From CAYXDO01 sp964463485 (GTDB lineage Bacteria > Myxococcota > Kuafuiibacteriia > Kuafuiibacteriales > Kuafuiibacteriaceae), in NCBI GenBank assembly GCA_964463485.1, contig CAYXDO010000204.1, positions 1 through 17,850 of the forward strand: a DNA stretch of 17,850 bases, in the 5' to 3' direction. Shown here piece by piece: positions 7,947-15,700 of this stretch. Below the pieces are notes generated by a model, which searched no databases, was not told the origin of the DNA, and saw nothing but the letters and a program-made list of their open reading frames with translations. The translations under genes and the position numbers were made by a program. Every line of letters begins with the position of its first letter. Position 1 is the stretch's first letter.

Positions 7947-10481
7947 ATGCCGCCGGTGAGTGATTGGGTTGTCCACAAATTCGGAGGGACGAGCCTCGCA
8001 GATGCGGCACGATACCGATCCGTCGAAGGGATCATTCTAGGTTCTCGTCGGGCAGGGGAGAGAAGGGCCGTCGTCGTGTCAGCGATGAGCAAAGTCACGG
8101 ACGGACTCATCGACTGCGTTCAGCGAGCCGCGCGAAGAGACGAGACCTACCTCGAGAAGCTCCAGGATCTGGCGACCAGGCATCAGCGTACCCTGCTCGA
8201 GCTGGCGACCTCGTCGGTGTCTTCAGGGACAGAGTCGCCCTTCGCGGGGTGGCCGAGCCTCGGCGAGGAGCTCGAGCGAGACCTCGAGGATCTTCGCGAG
8301 GTCCTGCGCGGCATCTACCTCACGCGAGCTCACTCCGATCGAGCGATGGATTTGATTTCGGGCCACGGGGAGATTTGGTCCGCGCGAGCGCTCGCAGCGT
8401 CTTTGGCGGCGAAGGGGTCTCGCGCTCGGTGGCTCGATGCACGCCAAGTGTTGGTGGTGGAGCCTGCAGGTTTCGGGGCGACGATCGACTGGGACGTTTC
8501 GAAGGCGAAGCTGGACGCTTGGCTTGTGACACAGGGAAGAGACGTCGATGAGTTGGTGATCACGGGGTTCATCGCCGAGACTCCGGATGGGCTCGCGACG
8601 ACGTTGGGTCGAAACGGGAGCGACTACTCCGCTTCTATTTTCGGGGCGCTTCTCGAGGCCAAGGAGATCACGATTTGGACCGACGTGGACGGAGTGCTCT
8701 CCGCGGATCCTCGTAAGGTTCCGGAGGCGGTCGTATTGGACGAGCTCTCCTACGATGAAGCGACGGAGCTCGCCTATTTCGGAGCGAAGGTCGTCCATCC
8801 GAGCACGATGGCTCCGGCGATTCGGGGAGGAATTCCGATCTGGATCCGCAACACGTTCAACCCGACTCATCCGGGCACGAAGATTCACCAGCACGCGTGG
8901 CAATCGAGCGATGGGCCGGCGGTGAAGGGCTTCGCGACGATCGACGATATTGCTCTCATCAACGTGGAGGGCTCGGGGATGATGGGAGTTCCGGGCGTGG
9001 CGTATCGGCTGTTCGGGGCGCTTCGTGAGGCTGGGTTGTCGGTGGTGATGATCTCGCAGGCATCCTCGGAGCACTCGATCTGCTTCGCGTTGCCCGAGAG
9101 TCAGTCCGTGCGGGCGAAGGAGACGGTGGAGCGGGCGTTCTTCGCCGAGTTGGAAACGGGACGTATCGAGCGGGTCGACGTCATCGAGGGTTGCAGTGTG
9201 TTGGCCGCGGTTGGTGACGGGATGGTGGAGCGGCGCGGGGTGGCCGGGCGTTTTTTCAGCGCGCTCGGCAATGCGCGGGTCAACGTCCGCGCGATCGCGC
9301 AAGGGTCTTCGGAGCGAAACATCTCCGCGGTGATTCGGAAGGACGAAGCGGTCCGCGCGCTTCGTGCCGTCCATTCCGGATTTTTTCTCTCCGAGCATAC
9401 GCTCTCGATTGGGGTTGTGGGCCTCGGGCTCATTGGCGGAACGCTCTTGTCGCAGTTGGCCGCGCAAGGGGAGAAGCTTCGTCGCGAGTCCAAGATCGAT
9501 CTTCGCGTCCGCGCGATCGCCAACAGTCGCCGGATGGCGCTAGCGGAGCGCCGCACGGGGTTGGATGATTGGCGGGCAGAGCTCGAGGCGGGCACCTCCG
9601 CGGACTTAGGCCGTTTCGCGGATCATGTTCAGGCGGAGCATCTCCCGCACGCGGTGATCGTGGACTGCACAGCGAGCGAGGACGTCGCCGCGCTGCATCC
9701 GGAGTGGCTTGGGCGAGGCATTCACGTGGTCACGGCCAACAAGAAGGCGACGGCAGGGAGCCTCGAGCTCTGGAGGTCGATTCGGGCGGCGAGCAAAGTG
9801 CGGGGTGCACATCATCTCGACTCGACGACGGTGGGAGCTGGCCTACCCATCATTCGGACCTTGCGCGAGTTGGTGCACACCGGGGACTCGGTCCTGAGTA
9901 TCGAGGGGGTGCTCTCGGGAACTCTTTCGTATCTGTTCAACTCGTTGGCCGGGGGCGCCTCGCGGTTTTCGGCGATCGTCGCCGATGCAAAGTCTCGAGG
10001 TTACACGGAGCCCGATCCGCGCGACGACCTGGGCGGGCTGGACGTCGCTCGGAAGTTGATGATTTTGGCTCGCGAGATCGGACTCACCACGGAGCTCGAA
10101 GAGATGTCGGTAGAGAGTTTGGTACCGGACGAGCTGCTCTCGGCGAGCGTGGACGAGTTCATGTCGAAGCTTGGAGAGTTTGATGACGAGTGGCAGAAGA
10201 AGGTATCCAACGCGGGCTCGGCCGGGGACGTGCTTCGGTACGTGGCGGTGATCGACGCGGAGGGTGCTGCAGCGCGGGCTCGAGTGGAGGTTCGGAGATA
10301 TCCTACGACGCATTCATTCGCGCGGCTGGGTGGGACCGACAACATCGTCGCGTTCCGAACGCGGAGGTATCACCAGCAACCCCTCGTCGTGCAGGGGCCG
10401 GGCGCGGGGCCCGAGGTCACTGCGGGTGGGGTGTTCGCCGACTTGTTGCGGCTCTCTGGGTTGCTGGGGCAAGCGCCGTGA
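7947..10481 (+). CDS. thrA: Bifunctional aspartokinase / homoserine dehydrogenase, 844 aa
   Basis: This fused enzyme phosphorylates aspartate (first step) and reduces aspartate semialdehyde to homoserine with NAD(P)H (third step) in the aspartate-to-threonine pathway, in the cytoplasm. The kinase domain starts with KFGGTS at 11-16 and includes VVVSAMSKVTD, TLGRNGSDYSA and WTDVDGVLSADPR. Two ACT-type regulatory segments follow: about 331-405 (NVEGSGMMGVPG) and about 415-475 (LAAVGDGM, NVRAIAQGSSERNI), the usual site of feedback control by threonine. The homoserine dehydrogenase half has the nucleotide loop GLGLIGG at 492-498, VVTANKKA, SGTLSYLFN and GYTEPDPRDDLGG. The length is close to that of E. 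coli ThrA, and there is no frameshift. The start is ATG 7947 with a GGAG only 4 nt upstream; GTG 7956 is the alternative. It heads a thrABC operon and overlaps thrB by 4 nt if thrB starts at 10478. No threonine/isoleucine-rich leader peptide precedes it. Confidence 0.97.
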   Translation: MPPVSDWVVHKFGGTSLADAARYRSVEGIILGSRRAGERRAVVVSAMSKVTDGLIDCVQRAARRDETYLEKLQDLATRHQRTLLELATSSVSSGTESPFAGWPSLGEELERDLEDLREVLRGIYLTRAHSDRAMDLISGHGEIWSARALAASLAAKGSRARWLDARQVLVVEPAGFGATIDWDVSKAKLDAWLVTQGRDVDELVITGFIAETPDGLATTLGRNGSDYSASIFGALLEAKEITIWTDVDGVLSADPRKVPEAVVLDELSYDEATELAYFGAKVVHPSTMAPAIRGGIPIWIRNTFNPTHPGTKIHQHAWQSSDGPAVKGFATIDDIALINVEGSGMMGVPGVAYRLFGALREAGLSVVMISQASSEHSICFALPESQSVRAKETVERAFFAELETGRIERVDVIEGCSVLAAVGDGMVERRGVAGRFFSALGNARVNVRAIAQGSSERNISAVIRKDEAVRALRAVHSGFFLSEHTLSIGVVGLGLIGGTLLSQLAAQGEKLRRESKIDLRVRAIANSRRMALAERRTGLDDWRAELEAGTSADLGRFADHVQAEHLPHAVIVDCTASEDVAALHPEWLGRGIHVVTANKKATAGSLELWRSIRAASKVRGAHHLDSTTVGAGLPIIRTLRELVHTGDSVLSIEGVLSGTLSYLFNSLAGGASRFSAIVADAKSRGYTEPDPRDDLGGLDVARKLMILAREIGLTTELEEMSVESLVPDELLSASVDEFMSKLGEFDDEWQKKVSNAGSAGDVLRYVAVIDAEGAAARARVEVRRYPTTHSFARLGGTDNIVAFRTRRYHQQPLVVQGPGAGPEVTAGGVFADLLRLSGLLGQAP

Positions 10482-11425
10482 GGGGCGGGAAGCGGGTGAC
10501 GGCCTTTGGGCCCGCCACCGTGGCGAACGTGGCCGTCGGGTTCGACGCGCTGGGCTTTTGTGCCGGGTGCGTGGGTGACTTCGTCACGGTCGAGGCCATC
10601 GAGGAGCCCGGCGTTTCGGTCGACGCGGTGACTGGGTCGGTGGACGGCGTCGACTCGATTCCTCTGCTTGCCGCGTCGAACACTGCGGCGGTGGGTGTGA
10701 TGGGTTTGCTGAGGGCCGCCGAAAGCGCGGTGGGCATGAGTGTATCGATTCGGAAAGGAATCGCGCTGGGCTCCGGCATGGGGGGATCGGCCGCTTCGTC
10801 GGTCGCGGCGGTGGTTGCGGCCAATGAGTTGTTGGGGCGGCCATTTGGTCGTGACGAGCTCCTGCGGTTCGCGGTGCAAGGCGAGGCAGTGGCCAGCGGC
10901 TCGGCGCACGCCGACAATGCGGCGCCGTGTTTGTTCGGCGGCTTCGTGTTGGTCTTTCCGGAGACTGGGGAGGCGGTCGAGTTGCCTGTGCCCGAGGGCC
11001 TCGCCTACGCGATCGCTCGCCCTCGACAGCGCCTCGACACGAGGACCGCGCGAGGCGTGCTTGCCAAAAATGTCGCACTCACGCAGCACGTGCGACAGTC
11101 GGCGAGCTTCGCGGCGTTCGTCGCCGCGCTGTATCGAGCGGATTTCGAGCTCATGTCTCGCGCGCTCTCCGATGTCGTGATCGAGCCTCAGCGAAAGCAA
11201 TTGATTCCCGGATTCGATCAGGTGCAGCGCGCTGCGATCGGATCGGGCGCGCTCGGAGCTTCCATCTCGGGGGCGGGGCCGGCGATTTTTGCCCTGGCGG
11301 AGGCCGAGCGCGCGCCTACCGTCGCTTCTGCGATGGCCGAAGCCTTCGCCAGGCAAGGCATCGAATTCGAGTCTTACTCCGGACTGATCGACCGAAGCGG
11401 GGCGAGGGTAGTGGAGAGTCCATGA
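10478..11425 (+). CDS. thrB: Homoserine kinase (GHMP family), 315 aa
   Basis: It phosphorylates homoserine with ATP to O-phosphohomoserine, the substrate of threonine synthase. The protein opens with FGPATVANVAVGFDALGF, the conserved N-terminal motif of ThrB. It contains the GHMP ATP loop LGSGMGGSAAS at 97-107 and the C-terminal glycine-rich motif GASISGAGPAIFAL. The length matches the family (about 310 residues). The GTG at 10478 overlaps the thrA stop as GTGA, which suggests translational coupling. A second candidate, GTG 10496, would remove six residues and has the purine-rich stretch AGGGGCGGGA just upstream, so the exact start is open. An open frame continues upstream of both, but only inside thrA, and is not coding. 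It is followed by thrC after 7 nt. Confidence 0.95.
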   Translation: MRGGKRVTAFGPATVANVAVGFDALGFCAGCVGDFVTVEAIEEPGVSVDAVTGSVDGVDSIPLLAASNTAAVGVMGLLRAAESAVGMSVSIRKGIALGSGMGGSAASSVAAVVAANELLGRPFGRDELLRFAVQGEAVASGSAHADNAAPCLFGGFVLVFPETGEAVELPVPEGLAYAIARPRQRLDTRTARGVLAKNVALTQHVRQSASFAAFVAALYRADFELMSRALSDVVIEPQRKQLIPGFDQVQRAAIGSGALGASISGAGPAIFALAEAERAPTVASAMAEAFARQGIEFESYSGLIDRSGARVVESP

Positions 11426-11427
11426 GG
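11424..11427 (+). promoter_or_regulatory. Shine-Dalgarno GAGG for thrC, overlapping the thrB stop codon
   Basis: GAGG overlaps the TGA of thrB (11423-11425) and sits 5 nt before the ATG of thrC at 11433. This packing supports a single thrABC transcript with coupled translation and fixes the thrC start. Confidence 0.65.
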
Positions 11428-11432
11428 TTTCG

Positions 11433-12698
11433 ATGAGGTACGTGAGCACACTCGGCGGCGTTCCTTCGGTTTCGTTTTCCGAGGCTATCGCGGTGGGCCC
11501 GGCGCCTGAGGGCGGACTGTTCGTGCCCGAGTCGGTGCCGAGAGCGGCGAGCCTCGCGACGGATTCGCTTGCTGTCATTGCTGCGCGGGCGATCCGGCCC
11601 TTTCTCGAAGGCGACGCGCTCGAGCGAGCCGTACATCAGCTTTGTCAGGACGCCTACGCCTTCCCTGCGCCGGTTGTGCCTGCCGGGCCAGACACCGAGG
11701 TGCTCGAGCTGTTTCATGGACCCACGCTGGCGTTCAAGGACTTCGGCGCTCGGTTTCTCGCGGCGTGTCTGTCGCAGAGACGAGGCGGAGCTCGGACGGT
11801 CCTCGTCGCGACCTCCGGCGACACCGGAGGCGCAGTTGCGGCGGCTTTTCACCGGAGGCCGGCAATCAGGGTCGTGCTGCTCTTCCCGCTCGGGCGGATC
11901 TCCGAGCGCCAGAGGAAGCAACTCAGCTCCTTCGGAGACAACGTCTCGGCGATCGGCGTGCGCGGCACTTTCGACGATTGTCAACGGATCGTGAAGCAAG
12001 CCTTCGCCGATCGGGCGCTCGAGGCGGAGCACGGACTCACGTCCGCGAACAGCATCAGCGTCGGCCGGTGGCTGCCTCAGGTGGCTTATTTTGCCTCGGC
12101 GTCGATCGAACATTGCGCCAAATTCGGGGAGCCCGCAGGGATCGTGGTGCCTTCAGGAAACCTGGGAAATGGCGCGGCCGCCTGTCTGGCGAAGCGAATG
12201 GGCTTCCCCATCCGGGAGGTGGTGCTCGCGTTCAACGAGAACCAGGCGGTTCCCGAGTACTTCCAGACCGGTGAGTACCGTCCACGACCCGCCGTCGCTA
12301 CGCCTGCCAACGCGATGGACGTGGGTGACCCGAGCAACTTCGAGCGGCTTCGCTGGCTCTATCCGAAGAGGCACGAGCTGCTGAGGGAAGTGTCGGCCGT
12401 GAGCATCAAGACGCCGAAGATCCTTGCCACGATTCGCGACACCTATCGGCGGCTGGGGTTGGTCGTGTGTCCCCACACGGCCGTCGGCCTGGCGGCCCGG
12501 GAGAGTCGCTCGGGCTCGTTCATCGTGGCGGCCACCGCGCATCCGGTGAAATTCGAGGAGATCGTGGAGCCCTTGGTGGGGCGGAGAATCGATGTCCCGG
12601 AAGCTCTCGAGGCGTTGCTGTGTCGGCCAGCAACTCATTCGGAGATGAACCCGACGCTCGACGAGCTCCGCGAGCGCCTGGCCCTCCGTCCGAGTTGA
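11433..12698 (+). CDS. thrC: Threonine synthase (PLP-dependent), 421 aa
   Basis: It converts O-phosphohomoserine and water to threonine and phosphate, the last step of the pathway. The N terminus (STLGG, then PEGGLFVPESVP) is typical of the E. coli-type ThrC. The pyridoxal-phosphate Lys is K102 in FHGPTLAFKDFGARF, one of the most conserved stretches of the family. ATSGDTGGA forms part of the substrate and cofactor phosphate site, NSISVGRWLPQ and VPSGNLGNGAA are further conserved segments, and HTAVGLAA lies near the end. The length is within a few residues of the E. coli enzyme. It is the last gene of the thr operon; 82 bp separate it from the subtilase start, with no strong terminator seen. 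Confidence 0.96.
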   Translation: MRYVSTLGGVPSVSFSEAIAVGPAPEGGLFVPESVPRAASLATDSLAVIAARAIRPFLEGDALERAVHQLCQDAYAFPAPVVPAGPDTEVLELFHGPTLAFKDFGARFLAACLSQRRGGARTVLVATSGDTGGAVAAAFHRRPAIRVVLLFPLGRISERQRKQLSSFGDNVSAIGVRGTFDDCQRIVKQAFADRALEAEHGLTSANSISVGRWLPQVAYFASASIEHCAKFGEPAGIVVPSGNLGNGAAACLAKRMGFPIREVVLAFNENQAVPEYFQTGEYRPRPAVATPANAMDVGDPSNFERLRWLYPKRHELLREVSAVSIKTPKILATIRDTYRRLGLVVCPHTAVGLAARESRSGSFIVAATAHPVKFEEIVEPLVGRRIDVPEALEALLCRPATHSEMNPTLDELRERLALRPS

Positions 12699-12780
12699 GG
12701 ACACCGAAATCCCAGCGAATCGGCGCGCTGACGTCGGATTCTTGGTTGCCCAAAAGGCCCTGGGCGAGAGACCGTCGGGC

Positions 12781-15700
12781 ATGGGTCGAAGGCCCCTCCT
12801 CGTCATTCCCATCCTCGCGGCGACCATGGCTTGCTCCGAGTCGACTCGCTCTCCTAGCGGCAACTCGGCGTCACCAGTCGGCGATCACGTGCCGGCAGGT
12901 CACATGGGGAACGCTCCGGATTTTTGGGCACCGTCGAGTCGCGCTGAGCCGGCTGCGGCTGCGCCTCGGACAGCGTGGGACCAGATCCTCGGCTCGGCCA
13001 ACCCAAACGGCACGGTCGACGTGTTGGTGGAGCTCACCTCGACCGCTGACCGGGCGAGGCTTCGCAGCTGGCTCGGTGAGCGCGGGGCGAAGGTCCGCTA
13101 TCAGTACAAGATCCTGCCCAACGTCGTTGCTGTTCGGGGCCTGCCCGCAAAATCAGCCGAGAGTCTGACCGACCTTCCGGACGTCGTCCGCGTCCTACCC
13201 GACACTGTCAAGTCCATCCGACTCGCCGAGAGCACTCCAATCATTCACGCCGACGCCGTGAGTATGAGCGGGAAGCCCGCGGGCGAAGGCGTTATCGTCT
13301 GCGTGGGCGACACCGGAATCAACAAGACCCATCCTGCCTTCGCCGGCGCAGTCGTGGCCGAGCATGACTTCGCCAATGATGACGGGGACGCGACCGATGA
13401 TCATGGGCACGGGACTCACGTGGCTGGAATCGTCGCGTCGCGGGACGGGACGCGCCCCGGAGTAGCACCGGCGGCATCGCTCGCGATCGCCAAGGTGTTG
13501 AATGCGTCCGGGAACGGAAGCGACTCGGACGTCATCGCCGCGATCGACTGGTGTACGACGACGGTGGGTGCCAAAGTCATCAATTTCAGCCTGGGGAGTC
13601 CGGTGCATTGGCCCGGGAGTTGTGATTTCGACCTCACGGCGTCGGCCATCGATGCGTCGGTCGACCTGGGTGTGGTGAATGTCGTGGCGAGCGGCAACGA
13701 CGCCTCGACGCCGGGCAGCCCTGGTTGCGCTCGGCGGGCCGTCACGGTCGGTGCGACATATGACTTCGCTGCGGCCTCTGCTGGATGGGGGATCTGTCTC
13801 GACAATCCGGTGATCGTGGACAAGGTCGTCTGTTTTTCGAATTCGAGCCCCAAGCTGACGGTCGTGGCGCCGGGAGCCTGGATCACGTCGGCCTCTCACA
13901 ACTCCAATGGGTTCTCGCAGAAGGCGGGTACGTCCATGGCGACGCCCCACGTGGCAGGCCTCGTAGCGCGGCTGCTGTCTTCGGACCCGACCCTTCGCCC
14001 CAACGACGTGCTCGGAAAGCTCATGCGATCGAGCCTCGACCTGAATACTCCGGGCTTCGATGACCGGGCTGGGTTTGGAAGGGTCGATACGAAGGCAGCG
14101 ATGGAGGACACGGCGAAGATCCATTGCACCTTCGACGCGGACTGTTCCGATGCAGACCCCTGCACGGTGGAGTCGTGCCGCGGCGGATTCTGCGCGACCG
14201 AGCCGCTGTGCGACGACCTCGACGCCTGCACTCACGACGAATGTGTGTCCGGGGACTGCAGTCATTCACCGGTTGGAGTGGATGACGGAAACGAAAACAC
14301 GATCGATGCGTGTGACTTTTGTCTCGGCGTCACTCACTCGCCGACGGCTTCCTTCAATGAAGAGTGCGGTTCGGCTGTGGACGTTCTCGTCGGCGGCACA
14401 GTGAACGGCGACACCACCGGGGCGACGCCGAGCTATTCGAGCGATTGCGCGGGCTCGACGGCATCGGGACCCGACCTCGTCTACCGTGTTCACCTCGCCC
14501 CAGACCAGCCTGTCGACGTCAGGCTCAGTCCGGTCGGCTGGGATGGGTCGGTCTACGTCCTCATGAGTGACGGCACGCCCGTCGGATGTAACGCGAGCCG
14601 CTGCGTGGGCGGGATGGACACTGGGGGTCCTGGAGCCGAGGAACGTTTGCTGCGCCTACGCGTGCCGGTCGAAGGTGAGTATTTCGTCGTCGTCGACGGA
14701 CTCACGTCCGCGAGCTTCGGTCCGTTCTCACTGAGTGTGAGCGCCTCATGCGACCCCGAGGATGACGGTCGACCGTGTCGGGATGGCAATGCGTGCAGCG
14801 TTCGAGACGTGTGCCTTGCCGGGGTGTGCTCTGGGCAGCCTCCTGGGTGTGGTTCGGACGCCGAATGCGACGACGGCTTGTTCTGCACCGGCGCTGAGAC
14901 TTGCGTCGGGAGCGTTTGCGCCGCCGGAACACCGCCCAACCTGAGTGACGGTGTGGAGTGCACGATCGATTCTTGCGATGAGCTCAATGACCTAGTCACC
15001 CACTCGCCAAACGACGCGTTCTGTGACGACGGTCTGTTCTGCACGGGTGCGGAGAGTTGTTCGGAGCTCGAGGGGTGCCGGCCCGGGGTTGCGATCGCCT
15101 GTGAGCACCTCGGCACTCCGTGTGCGACCGGTGTGTGCGACGAGCCGTCGGATGGATGTGTGGAGAGCCCCCGCCCTCCGGAGACACTCTGCGACGACGC
15201 TAACGCCTGCACGACCGGTGATCACTGCGACGGCGCAGGCAACTGTTTGGGCTCAAATCAATGTGCTCGATTCGCGGCCACCGCGTCGGGAGTGAGTGGG
15301 GCAGGGTGGGTTTCCGTGGCGCTCCCGAGCTCGCTCGTCGACCCCGTCGTGGTTTGCTCCGCGGAGACGGGGTCTTCGCTTCCGCCGATGGTCGTGCGAG
15401 TGCGCAACGTGAGCTCGACCGGCTTCGAGGTCAGCGTGGTCGCTGTGGAGGCATCGAGGGCGGCGGTCGAGGGGATCGGCTTTCGCTGTTTGGCCGTGGC
15501 CTCCGGAGTGTACACGGAGGCGACTCACGGCGTGAAGTTAGAGGCCATGACTTATGCGTCGACGCTGACCGACAGGAAGGGATCTTTGGTGGGTACGCCG
15601 CGAGCGTACGCGCAGAGTTATGGCAGCCCGGTGGTTGTCGGCCAGGTGATGACAGCGAACGATCCGAACTGGTCCGTATTCTGGGCGCGGGGTGCGGTCG

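Noticed and set aside
8223..9467. 414-codon minus-strand frame opposite thrA
   Set aside because: It is a shadow of the conserved ThrA frame with Arg/His-rich composition and no motif.
10370..11578. 402-codon minus-strand frame opposite thrB and the thrC start
   Set aside because: Mirror frame of ThrB; no domain seen, and it would cross two well-supported genes.
12748..12765. Hairpin GCCCA / TGGGC between thrC and the subtilase
   Set aside because: A 5-bp stem with an 8-nt loop and no T tract is too weak to call a terminator.
12742..12780. TTG start for the subtilase
   Set aside because: It would put 13 polar residues before the hydrophobic signal segment; ATG 12781 gives a normal signal peptide.
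13195..14265. 356-codon minus-strand frame opposite the protease domain
   Set aside because: It covers the subtilase catalytic residues on the other strand and has no signature of its own.
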